Assembly (NCBI GenBank): GCA_963555705.1
Contig: OY743190.1
Span: forward strand, 10,763,501 to 10,827,500
Direction of reading: 5' to 3'
Origin: Ligustrum vulgare
Taxonomy: Eukaryota; Streptophyta; Magnoliopsida; Lamiales; Oleaceae
Length of the DNA stretch: 64,000 bases
In this document: positions 35,740 through 46,626 of the stretch, piece by piece
Layout of the letters: each line of letters begins with the position of its first letter
Numbering within the stretch: the stretch's first letter is position 1
The notes under the pieces: model-generated
Seen by the model: only the letters and a program-made list of their open reading frames with translations
Database searches by the model: none
What the model was told of the DNA's origin: nothing
Program-made: the position numbers and the translations under genes

Positions 35740-36119
35740 CGTTATCAGTACGATTCTCTCAAAAATATTAGCTAGAAAGTAATTTTTTTTTATGTATAAT
35801 CATCTATCATGTGCATCAAAATTAATTTGGTGGCATATGAATATTTTAATATAAATTTTCGAATACTGGTTTTTATCACAGAATCAGTGCAAGTTTGCGG
35901 AAAAAGATGGAATTTCAAAACTCAATTCTCTTGAATCCAACGAATTCAATTGAAGTTTCAAAGTCAACCTTTGAATTCAATTCAATTTCAATTTGTGCAA
36001 ATTTTGTCAGAATCCATATATGTCGAATTGATTATTTACATGCTTATAACATATTTATATGTGTTTAATTTATAAATTAGGGTTGTTGTTGAATTTATTT
36101 TTACCTTTAAATTAATAGT

Positions 36120-38060
36120 TCATTACGTTGTTGCTCTTGAAGCAGCACAACATTATAATATTCTAAAAGAATATTATTTGCTTCCGAAGAGCATAAATTA
36201 TAATTTTCAATATTCCAGAAAAATATTGATTTATTATTCTTGAACAATCGAAATTTTAGAACTATAATTATTTTAGAAGAATAATTTATAGTTGCTCCTA
36301 AAGTAGCACAATTTTTATTATAATAATATTCGTAAAGAATATTGATTGTTCCTGAAGAGCATAATTTTGAAAGATTTATTATTCAGTTGCTCTAGAAGAG
36401 CAAATATCTAAAATCTTTAACAATAATTTGTTGTTGCTCTTGAAGTAGCACGACATTATAATTAATATTCTAGAAGAATATTATTTGCTCATGAAGGGCA
36501 TAAATTATAATTTTCAATATTCTGGAAGAATATTGATTCAATACTCCTAAAGAAGCATAATTTAAAGTATATTTTAAACGAATATGGTGTTGGTGTTCTC
36601 GAATAAATACAACCCACGTTAGATAAATATTCAAAAGAATTTTTATCATCACTCGTGTAGAGCACAAATATTGTTAATTCGAAAGGCAGAACAGATCGTT
36701 AATATCAATATTCCAGAAGAATATTATTTGCTTCTGGAGAACATAATTTGTTAATGTTTCAGAAGAATATTGATTTATTATTTTTAAAGAATCGCAATTT
36801 TAGAACTATAATTATTTAAGAAGAATAATTCATTTTTTGCTCCTAAGCAGCACAATAGATGTTAATTATTGTTATAATTGAATGAATTTCGAATCAATAT
36901 TCCAGAAGAATATTACGTATTTGCTATGTTTCAATATTCTATAAGAATATTATTTTATTGATCATGTCATAAATATTACACTCTTGTTCTCAAAGAAATT
37001 TGAATTTTTGAACTTATTATAATAATCTAGAAGATTATTATGATGTAAAATAATATATTGTTGTAGTGATTCCTGAAGAATCATAATTTTATCTCACATT
37101 AAAAATTCTAACGGAATATATTTTTGCTCACAAAGAGCCCAATATTATGAGATATATGTATTAATTTGATATTCTGGGACAATATTTGTTATTATTTCTG
37201 AAGAATAACAACTTTATTTATGATAGATATTTAAATTTATTATGTTACTTATTCATGAATAACATAGTTTATTAGATCAAATATACTGTTGCTCCTGAAA
37301 TAGTACAACAATATAATTAATATTCCAGAAGAATATTAATCACAGATCTATCTATTATGAAGAATTAATTGTTGTTCTTGAAGTAGCACAGCACTATGAG
37401 TAATATTCCAAAAGAATATTACATGAGTTAGTAAATTTTGTTTTCTGTTCACAAATCTTTTAGTAAGTTGTAATAGAAGGAAAATTATTTTCTCTTCAAC
37501 CAAATAAAGACAAAGAAATTCTAGGAAAAATAATTTATAAGGAAAAGTTTCTTTTTTTTTTTTCCTCAAAGTAAAGCTTGGTATTCTCTTAACTTTGAAT
37601 TTCCATATAAAGCGGTATAGTTATTCGATATTATCATATCGTTTTGATTATACCAATTTACAATAAACATTTTTTGAATGCATATTCAATAATATAATAC
37701 AATATTTCAAAAGAAAATTCTAGAAGAATATTGTACCATTATTCTAGAAAAAAAATAATATAAATCAATATTCCAGAAGAATATTGATCTACTCAATATT
37801 TCAGCAAAATATTGCAGTATTAGGAATATCTCATTTGAGTTATTTAATAAAATATTCCAGAAGAATATTTCGTGTTTGCTCTTAAAGAAGCAAAATATTA
37901 TTTCACATTGAATATTTGAGTTTAATATGTTTAATATGTCGTTGCTCCGAAAGAAGCACGACATTTTTAACATAATATTACTAGCTTTTGAATAGCGTGA
38001 TATTACAATTTCAATATTATAGAAGAATATTGACATATTGATTTTGAATGAGCAATACAA
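36120..38060. repeat. Array of short palindromes (AATATTC..GAATATT type)
   Basis: At least fifteen variants of AATATTCCAGAAGAATATT occur at irregular spacing (for example near 36156, 36470, 36515, 36705, 36895, 37318, 37765 and 37855). They alternate with a second inverted motif, TTGCTCCTGAAGAGCA and variants. Both motifs have complementary arms around a short centre. No ORF runs through them. Confidence 0.85.
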
Positions 38061-40667
38061 ACTTGCTTTTGAAATAGCATATGTTTCGAAGAATATCTCA
38101 TTTGAATTCATGTTTATCCATGAAGGAAAACATATAACTAAGTCATAAGGATATTGGTTAGTTTGACTACTTGAATGATATATGATTATATGATGTTTAA
38201 TTATTGAATTATATCTTATATTGAACCAGAAGTTCAATTTGATTTTATTATTTGGCATGACTAATTGGACCATCACTGGATCAGTAATGATGCGAAATTA
38301 AAATTGATACTCAATGAAGAACCTTAAGACTCTTTAATTCAATTATATATGATGTTTTTTCTCTTTTATGAAATTTCTTGACCATTACTAGCTAAAATAG
38401 GGATTAAATTCCCTATATTTCTAAAAATAATTAGGGTTATAAATGGGACTCCATCATCCTCCTCGTTGATCATCTAACTATTATTTGTATCTAATAGATT
38501 TGATACATATACTAGATGATTACATAACCTGAAGTTTGTGATATTATTGCTCATATTTTAAATTATGAGTATAATCTTCAGATTATATAATCAAGAATGT
38601 GTCTTGATAATGCTAGTGGACATGAATCTCAATATTTTAATAAGTGTTAGTTGGGATGTCGATAAATGGTTTAACATTTTTTACTTGTTAAACGCCTCCA
38701 ATTAATTGAGAACAAAATGCTTCCCTTTATGTATAGAGAATTCTATTGTGCATAATGTCAACATCATAGTTCTCTTTATTATAATTGACTTATGGTTAGA
38801 ACCTAATTTTTTCATGTAATTTTTTTAATAGTGTAATTGATCCACAACAATGCACTGAAATGAAAAATAAAGAATGATATTTTACAACGCCGAAAAAATG
38901 ATTGTCAATTTGATTGGACAATTTTCTCATCATTAGGGGGAGGAGTAGTAGCTAAAAATCATGCAAATTCATCGTACTATGTTATCTATATCCTTGCGAT
39001 TGATAATACGATTCAGAAGTTCAATTGAAAATACGAACTAAAAGTTCAAAGATAACATAATTACAAGATGCAATATCTATAAGAAATTAATAAAATCTCA
39101 TCTACTAGCTACAGATGCTCTATCTTATATTGATGTATGGCATGCCTGAAGCGTAGCGATATTCGAATAAAGATCCCCAAATAAATAAAAATAGAGCAAA
39201 TGATTATGATGGTCTTATTGAAGAGGTATATACTCGTGAGAGAGTATTCATTGACGTAATTAATTGTAAATATCCAGAAGAGATTCAAGTGTTTGAAATA
39301 TTGAAAATAGAGATATCTATAGTTACATCATAGTAAGGGAAAGAAATCGAATTGAGATGATAATTGTGTTGATACACTTTATAAAGCGCTTATGCAAAAG
39401 CAAACTAAGAAGCTGTCCGCATCATAATATGAATGATAGCGAGGATAATAAAAGAAAATATGTCGAAGAAAATCGACATAAAAATATTTGACAAAAGTAT
39501 ACATTCTGGCTAAATTAAACTTACTACAAAACTTGAAGTTTTGGAACCTGAAGTCCAAACACTTAAAAGTGTAAAGCCGATAAAATACCTATAGGTATAG
39601 TCGTAATACAAGACTTGTTGCACAACAAATGTTTCAAAGATCTGGCACATACATGCAATATTTTTATTTGTCTGACAAATGCATAATAAGTGCCAATACA
39701 TATATAATTATTAGAAATGTAACTACTGAAAGATGATTGACTCTAATTACTAGCTTGCGTTCTTTGATGTATCAATGAGTGATATCAAAATATTTGATCA
39801 TCAACTCGGTACGTTGGGAGTATTCTTTGAAGTACTAATGAGTGAGATTAAAAAAGGTAATCAATACCTCGGTATTTTGGGATTGCGGTGAAATTCATAT
39901 GATTGGAAATATGATATAGTTCTTCAAATTCAAATTTGAATTTATATTCGAAGAACAAATAATACGAGATATGTACCATTTATATATGGTGAACATATTT
40001 GATGTTGCATCGATTATCAGTTTAAAAAATTACATGCAATATAAATATAATTGTAATGTTCTCAAGAGGGGGAGCTAATACGCACTGCACTCTTTTTTCC
40101 TTAGCTGAGATTTTGTCCCACAGGGTTTTTCTAGCAAGATTTTTAATGAGGTGGCTGTTATCATTGTCTATTGATATACTATCCTATACGAGACCCCTGA
40201 AGAGATCAAGATATGGATAATTTAATACATATTGAATCAGGAGGAGTAGCTGTACTCTTTTTTCTTTGTTCAAGTTTTTTCTTACTGGATTTTTCTGACA
40301 AGGTTTTAACGAGACAGTATCAGAATACTCCAAAGTTTTCAACAAATTCACTCGAGTGACAATGTGGCTGATTTATCTACAAAAGCATTGCCAACATCTA
40401 CATTCAAGAAATCAGTTCACAAGAATGTATCGACTCAATGATTTACAGTAATCAGCACTAGGGGGAGTAGCTGTACTCTTTTTCCTTAACTAAGATTTTG
40501 TCCCATTGGGTTTTCCTGGCAAGATTTTAATGAGACAGCATTCATCTTAATACTCCAAGAATAACTATACTCTTTTTTCCTTCGTTTGATATTTTTGTCC
40601 CATTGGATTTTTATCAAACAAGATTTTAACGAGACAAATATTTTGTAATATGTCATTCAAGGGGGAG
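38061..40667 (+). pseudogene. pol: Degraded pol and 3' untranslated region of the old copia
   Basis: No intact frame. Recognisable scraps: TRLVAQ..FQRSG near 39610 (RT start) and SDNVADLSTKALPTSTFKK near 40360 (RNase H end). Then come three repeats of a TACTCTTTTTTCCTTxG...TTTTAACGAGAC unit (40085-40650), the normal 3' tail of Ale-type elements and also seen on the minus strand at 6900-7075. Confidence 0.75.
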
Positions 40668-40840
40668 TGTTGTAAATATTATGTTATATTGGTGAATGAT
40701 AATTGTACCCCTGTAACCCTAGACATTATTACTTTGTATATCTATATTCTCCCTTATATATATGAGGCTATAGTCATAATAAAATACAAAAATTTATTGG
40801 TGTCTCTACTTTTTTCTCTTTTTCTCTCTAGTTTATAATA
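40668..40840 (+). repeat. 3' LTR of the old copia (173 bp)
   Basis: Begins TGTTGTAAATATTATG; the final TATAACA has become TATAATA. Preceded by AAGGGGGAG. Confidence 0.88.
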
Positions 40841-40956
40841 GAAATAAATAGTAGTTTTATACCATTAAACTTCTCATTACTCTCTCTCTCTCTCTCAAAA
40901 TATGTTGAGAAAGAGAAATATTCAAGAATTATACATTTCGTAAATAATAATAATAT

Positions 40957-42452
40957 TGTTGACCTATGACTATTCACGCCTATATTGTTTTGATTATAAC
41001 AAACAAGATCTCATGTATTACTAATGATTTCAATTCTTGAGTTGTATCATATTTATGTCATTTGGATACTCCGAGATCAAAATCGTCATCCATTGAAGTA
41101 CAAAGCAATCATTAAAGAGATTTGAAGTGAACAAGATCGTCGAAGACAGAAGATCAAAGCTTTAGAAGATCTATTTTCAACTCATTTGTAAAGGTATCGA
41201 CTCATCAATTTTTAGCAAGTTTATAAAGCTCAAAAATATTTCTAAAATTCATCAATTGCATAAAAATGATTTTTCAAATCATATCATGAAATAGTTTTTG
41301 GAAAAATAAACTTTTTGACATTAAAATAAAAATTTATGTTTTTATACTTTCGGTCGACCGAAAGTCTGGTCGACCGAAAATCTTGATCAACCGAAAGTTT
41401 AAACGGCTATAATGCAACGGCTAGTTTTTGACTTTCGGTCGACCGAAAATACTGATTCGGTCGACCGAAACTGTCTGAAGCTCAAAATTTTGATCTATAA
41501 ATAGCCACTTCTCTTACATTCATTTTACCAACTTACAAGAGCATTTAAGAGAGATTTATTGAGAAAATTATTGAGCTTACCTTATTTTAAATTCTATTTC
41601 ATTTATTGCAAGGAATTTCTTGATTGTTCAAAACTATTTCATATCTTTATCAAGAATTCCATCTTGTTGAAAACTCAATACTCTTAATTCATTATTGATC
41701 TTTGATTAAGTTAAAATCACCAAACACTTATTGAAGTGTATATCTCTCTTCATACTTAACTAAGTATTATTTGGAAAGAGAGATCATTGGTTGAAAAACT
41801 TTGATTCAAGCAAAACTATATCATATCATTCTTCAAAGTTTTCAAAAACACTTGAGCTTTATTCATTGCTATCTATTGAAGTGTTAGCCTAACTCTCTTG
41901 GTACTTAATTTGAATATATCATTTGTCAAGAGAGTTATTTCAATTGTAAATTCAATTCATTATATCTTGTTGGTTTTCGAGAGCCTTGTCAAAACTCGAT
42001 TGTTGGTTTCGAGAGCCGTGTGAAAACTCGATTGTAAAAGGATAGGCGCTCCTTGTTGTAAGTCGCCTAAGGATTTGGTACTCCTTGTTGTAAGTTACCA
42101 AAATAGTGGATTTGGCCTTGCTCGTGACGGAGAGCTCGGTAACGGGGGACGTAGATCACGTTGATTGATTGAACCTCCATAAATCGCGTTTGCACTCTCT
42201 CATCCCTTTTATTTACTTACATCGCACTTACTCTATTCTATCAATTTATATTGTGCAACGCTTTATCTTAGTGCTATACTTGCCTTATCAATTAAGTTTA
42301 CACATATATAGCACACTATATTGATAGTTTAGTTACTTGTATCACTAAGTGCTAATACTTGTACCTATTGGTTTTAAGTTTGAGATTATTTATCGAAAAA
42401 GTTTTATAAACCAATTCACCCCCCTCTTGGTTAGTTTACTCTTGGGTTAACA
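40957..42452 (+). repeat. 5' LTR of second SIRE-type element (1496 bp)
   Basis: TGTTGACC to GGGTTAACA. U3 has TTTCGGTCGACCGAAA palindromes (41348 and 41437 areas, one core near 41457) and TATA at about 41491 (CTATAAATAGCC). It has two copies of the TCGAGAGCC tandem unit instead of four. Its 3' half is very close to the LTRs at 1-1856; the 5' half is more diverged. Confidence 0.93.
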
Positions 42453-42454
42453 AT

Positions 42455-42466
42455 TGGTATCAGAGC
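42455..42466 (+). promoter_or_regulatory. Primer binding site
   Basis: TGGTATCAGAGC two bases after the LTR, as in the first SIRE-type element. Confidence 0.92.
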
Positions 42467-42506
42467 TTAGGTGCTCATTTTTAAAAGATTTTACAATCTT
42501 GAGTAA

Positions 42507-44144
42507 ATGGCTAACCATAATCTTGAAGGTCATTCTACTAATCGTCCTCCATTGTTTGATGGTACTAATTATAATTATTGGAAAACTAGAATGATGATTT
42601 TTATTCAATCCATTGATTATAATATTTGGGATGTCATTGAATCCGGTCCTCATGAGCTTACTATGGTTATTAAAATTGATGGAAAACCGGATATGATTAT
42701 TTCAAAACCAAAGGAAGAATATGATGAGGATGATAAGAAAAAATTGTCTTTAAATGCTAGAGCCAAAAATCTTCTCTATTGTGCACTTAGTATTAATGAA
42801 TTTAATCGTATTAGCACATGTGATTCCGCACACGATATTTGGCATGCTTTAGAAGTCACTCACATGGGCACAAATAAAGTTAAAGAGACAAAAATAAATC
42901 TTTTGTATAAAAATTTTGAAAACTTCTTCATGAAACAAGATGAACCCATTGCTAGTATGATTACTAGATTTACCGATATTGTTAATGGTCTTAAGGGCTT
43001 TGATCGAAAATTTTCTAATGGTGAACTTGTTAGCAAAATGCTTAGATCTCTCTCGGAAGATTGGAGCTCATTGAGAATGTTGATAGAAAACACACAAGAT
43101 GTCAACACATATCCCTTGGAAGAGCTTTATGGAACATTGATGACATATGAGCTAAATCATGCCGAGACAAAAGAAAAGTCTAGAAAAGCAAAAGAGGAAG
43201 AAATGAAGGATCCTCCTAGGAGACAAATTGCTTTAAAGTCATCTATTGTTGAAGAAGCCTCAAACTCTAACAATAGCGATGAGGAACTCGATGATCTTGT
43301 CCTTCTTGTCAAGAAGTGGAAAACCTTTCGCAACAACCGTAGATTTCAAAAGAAAGAAGACAAAGGTGAAGAGAAAAAGATCGTTTGCTATGATTGTGAC
43401 AAACCCGGTCACAAAAGAACCGAATGTCCCAACAAGAGAAAATTCTTCAAAAAGAAAGCTTTACAAGCTACTTGGGATGATAGTGATGATGAACAAGATG
43501 AAAGTGAAAGTCAAGATGAAGTTGCCAACATGTGCTTCATGGCCATTGAAGATGAGGTAAATACTAATGACATTCCCTCTTATGATGAACTATCTACCTC
43601 ATATGAAGAAATGATTGAAGTTTTTGAAAAACTTGTTCTTAAACATTCCACTCTTAAAAAGCAATACATCTTGTTGAAAAATGAAAACGAAAAGAATTTT
43701 GAAATACAAAAGGATTTTGAAAAGAAGAATCTTGATCAAAATGTTTTGATGGTAGAGAATCTCTCCCTAAAAGAAAAAATTTTAGATTTAACGTCCATTG
43801 TTCACAAATTCACTCAAGGGAGGAAAAATTTTGAACTAATGCTTGGTAAACAACAATTTGTTTTTGATAAAGGAGGAATTGGATACAAACCATTTTTGAA
43901 ACAAAAATCTACCAAAAATACTTTTGTAAAAGCTTCTACTTCGTTTTCCTTTCATCAAAACACCTTTGTCAAGACATCAACTACTTGTAACTTTTGTAAT
44001 AGAAGTGGGCATGTAGCTTTTAATTGTTTATTGAAAAAGAAGCTACACTTTGAAGAAAGGCACAAGAGGGTTCAAGGAACTAACTATCAAGGACCCAAAA
44101 TTATGTGGGTACCAAGAAGTCAAAAATTAAGTCATATTTTGTAG
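42507..44144 (+). CDS. gag: gag of SIRE-type element, full length
   Basis: 545 residues. The copia gag core is at about 15-210 (FDGTNYNYWKTRM, HALEVTHMGTNKVKETKI). An acidic linker is followed by a CCHC zinc knuckle, CYDCDKPGHKRTEC (about 292-305), a coiled-coil-like Lys/Glu region (about 370-450), and a second knuckle, CNFCNRSGHVAFNC (about 495-508). It makes the capsid and binds element RNA. The stop UAG (44142-44144) is followed in the same frame by protease sequence, so gag and pol were one frame; the stop may be a nonsense change or a readthrough site. It looks intact and might still be made. Confidence 0.9.
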   Translation: MANHNLEGHSTNRPPLFDGTNYNYWKTRMMIFIQSIDYNIWDVIESGPHELTMVIKIDGKPDMIISKPKEEYDEDDKKKLSLNARAKNLLYCALSINEFNRISTCDSAHDIWHALEVTHMGTNKVKETKINLLYKNFENFFMKQDEPIASMITRFTDIVNGLKGFDRKFSNGELVSKMLRSLSEDWSSLRMLIENTQDVNTYPLEELYGTLMTYELNHAETKEKSRKAKEEEMKDPPRRQIALKSSIVEEASNSNNSDEELDDLVLLVKKWKTFRNNRRFQKKEDKGEEKKIVCYDCDKPGHKRTECPNKRKFFKKKALQATWDDSDDEQDESESQDEVANMCFMAIEDEVNTNDIPSYDELSTSYEEMIEVFEKLVLKHSTLKKQYILLKNENEKNFEIQKDFEKKNLDQNVLMVENLSLKEKILDLTSIVHKFTQGRKNFELMLGKQQFVFDKGGIGYKPFLKQKSTKNTFVKASTSFSFHQNTFVKTSTTCNFCNRSGHVAFNCLLKKKLHFEERHKRVQGTNYQGPKIMWVPRSQKLSHIL

Positions 44145-44342
44145 GTATCAACAAAAGTAAAGAGCAATTGGTTCTTGGATAGTGGTTGCTCAAAGCACAT
44201 GACCGGAGATAAATCACTCTTATCAAGTTTCAAAAGAAAAGATGGAGGTCATGTCACTTTTGGAGATAATGCCAAAGGAAAAATTATTGGCATTGGAAAT
44301 ATTGGTAATCATCCTTCTCCCTCTATTGAAAATGTTTTATAA
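44145..44342 (+). pseudogene. pol: Protease start, truncated
   Basis: Same frame as gag after UAG. WFLDSGCSKHMTG contains the aspartic protease active site DSG. The frame runs to a TAA formed by LTR sequence at 44340-44342; the rest of protease and all of integrase, RT and RNase H are gone. Confidence 0.88.
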
Positions 44343-44384
44343 ACCAATTCACCCCCCTCTTGGTTAGTTTACTCTTGGGTTAAC
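44334..44384 (+). repeat. 3' LTR remnant (51 bp)
   Basis: Identical to the last 51 bases of the 5' LTR. At the junction the two sequences share GAAAA and GTTTTATAA, suggesting microhomology-guided deletion. Confidence 0.92.
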
Positions 44385-44389
44385 AAATA

Positions 44390-44869
44390 TATCTACATCT
44401 ACACTATCTAAAAGTGTAGATGAGTGAGAATATTTTGATTTCCCATTTTATCCTCATATTTTTTTTTCAATAATACCCTTAGTTTATTTATTGAAACTTA
44501 TTTATATTTATTTTTATTTTTATTTCAAAAACATAAATTTATCCACGTTGACTAAATCAAAATTTCATTAATTTATCCACATTGTCGAAATTGGTTATTC
44601 AATTAATATTAATTTAGCGTCGTTACTTTTTAATTTACTTTTAGAATATTGTCTAATCATGTTTCATTTCCCGTGATAACTCCACTGAATATTTCAAAGA
44701 ATGCGTTTATGCATTTAATAAATTTTTTTCTATTATTAATTCAAACAATTATGTTTTAGTTATCGATAAGAATAGATTTTTTATAATTATTTTCAAAGTA
44801 GGGTGAGCATGAAACTTTTTATTTTTAAACTTACTTAAATTCTTATTAAGATCATTAATTAATTTTTTA

Positions 44870-44901
<32 letters not shown>

Positions 44902-45523
44902 TATTTTCTAATTAAGAATATAAAATAAATAATTTCAAACTCTTTGGAAAAAAAAGGATCAAAACTGAAATCTTAATTTTAATTTATATAGTCTCTATTT
45001 GATGATGATTAAAATAAGATTTTTAATAGATTTTGATAAAAAATTAATAAAATGTGGTTGAAAAATTGTATGTCCGATGAAATGTATGGTTAAAATTAAT
45101 TGTTAACTTTGACTTAGATTAAAATATTATTTTAATTTCTCTCAAACGAGAGTATAATATTAAACTTTTTCCCTATAAAATATATTCACAAATTAATTCA
45201 GTTTATCCATACACAGTTTTTTCCGCATTTTTTCACGACTTACCATTAATATTTTATAAAGAAATTATTGATTTGCCTAATATCTTATGATATCATATTA
45301 CTTCTTAATATATTACACGTGATTTATTTATTAACTAGACATTTTAAATAATTGTTTGATATATATTTTGAAGATCTTTAAAAAGTCACTTTAACATTCA
45401 TCATATATATAAGACGTGTCAAACACGTGTTTACTACTAGTACTATCATAAAGAAGGATAGTGATTTTGTTTTCCCTCCAAAATTATTGATTTGCCTAAT
45501 ATCTTACTACTAGTATATATAAA
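44390..45523. other. AT-rich intergenic DNA with a small direct repeat
   Basis: No gene seen. ATTATTGATTTGCCTAATAT occurs near 45265 and again near 45485, just left of the CACTA element. Confidence 0.6.
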
Positions 45524-45599
45524 CACTAGTACAAAACAGGACAAAAAAAATGTGAGAATACACGTCAATTTTTAATAAAATTGATGCGTATAAAAGGGT

Positions 45600-45715
45600 G
45601 GTGGCATTTTTGTAAATATTTTGCACGTCGGTTCTATGAGAACCGTCGCGAAAAGTCGGGACTTTGCGAGTCGGTTCTTAAGTGAACCGACGCGCAAAGT
45701 TCGATTTTTTACCCC
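45600..45715. repeat. Left subterminal repeats of the CACTA element
   Basis: CGTCGGTTC, GAACCGTCG and GAACCGACG motifs in both orientations, matching the right-end set at 50955-51115. These are the expected transposase binding sites. Confidence 0.8.
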
Positions 45716-45839
45716 CCGCCAATTCATTTTCCCCTAATTTCTTCAGCTTCACTTTCGCGCCTTCTCCCTCTCCCTCTCTAAACTGCGCCCCACATAACCC
45801 CGCCCCTTCCTCCCACATTGTAAGTCAACCCACCTCCTC

Positions 45840-45920
45840 AAGTGTGTGTGTGCGTGCACTCGCGCGCGCATACATACATACATACATATATATATGTTAA
45901 TTAAATGTTAATATGTATGT

Positions 45921-45967
<47 letters not shown>

Positions 45968-45970
45968 TAT
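45840..45970. repeat. GT/CA and AT microsatellites
   Basis: A (GT)n/(CG)n/(CATA)n run followed by (AT)n at 45923-45953 and (AC)n. Confidence 0.9.
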
Positions 45971-46626
45971 ATAATTGGTATTTCAAATAGTTAATTGATT
46001 TAATTTGTTAGTTTGTGATTGAATTTATGATTTTATATGCTAATTAATTTAAATGATTTTTTATTAGTTTAGTTTGGATGTTAATTTTATATTGTTGATT
46101 TTGAGTTAGCAGATGAATATATTGTAATATTTGAATTATTGGAGTTATATTGAAATTATGAGATGTTAAGTTATGAAATCATAGCTTGACTTTTTAGGAA
46201 TTGAGAATGGATTTTGGATTAATTTTGAAGTAGTTGATGATGTTGAAGTTTGATTGAAGTTGTGTCTGAGTTTTGAATATGTCGAGGTTGAACATTTTGG
46301 TTTATTGTGGCATTTTGATTCTTCCTACAGGTTGGTTAAGTCTAATTTATAGGGGAGGTTTTGCAGAAATCTTTGTAGGATTTTGTAAATAAAAAATGAA
46401 AATTATAATTTAAAGTGATTTTCACTAGTAGAGAATTGACCATACTAAATAAATAACTATATAGAATATAATCATCCCAATAAAATTATGAAGTTTTCAA
46501 CCTAATAAATTATCGTATTTGATTTCAATTATTAATATATAGTTGGTTTAAGGTTGTATCCCGAAAAATATTAACTCAAAACTAATAATTTTTTTTAATT
46601 ATATTTTCACATATAGGTCATTAGAT

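Larger units (their letters stand above)
31571..40840 (+). mobile_element. Old Ale-type copia element containing a nested Helitron
   Basis: The 5' LTR is in two parts (31571-31631 and 35628-35739) that together align with the 173-bp 3' LTR at 40668-40840. The flanks AAAAT and GAAAT are a near-match target duplication. TTATCAGTACGA follows the 5' LTR (primer-site region) and AAGGGGGAG precedes the 3' LTR. Remains of pol (an RLVAQ motif near 39610; DNVADLSTKALPTSTFKK near 40360) place it in the Ale/Retrofit branch. The LTR copies differ at roughly 10%, so it is old. Confidence 0.88.
40957..44384 (+). mobile_element. SIRE-type copia element with large internal deletion
   Basis: A complete 5' LTR (40957-42452), primer site and gag are followed by the start of protease and then only the last ~51 bases of the 3' LTR. 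The target duplication AATAT is exact on both sides (40952-40956 and 44385-44389), so the right end is the true end and the missing pol and most of the 3' LTR were lost after insertion. Confidence 0.95.

Noticed and set aside
36120..38060. CRISPR-like array
   Set aside because: Spacing is irregular, units are imperfect palindromes with no unique spacers of constant size, and this is plant nuclear DNA.
37707..38276. 189-residue minus-strand ORF
   Set aside because: Composed of the palindromic repeat array read in one frame (repeated SRIFFWNI-type peptides); no domain.
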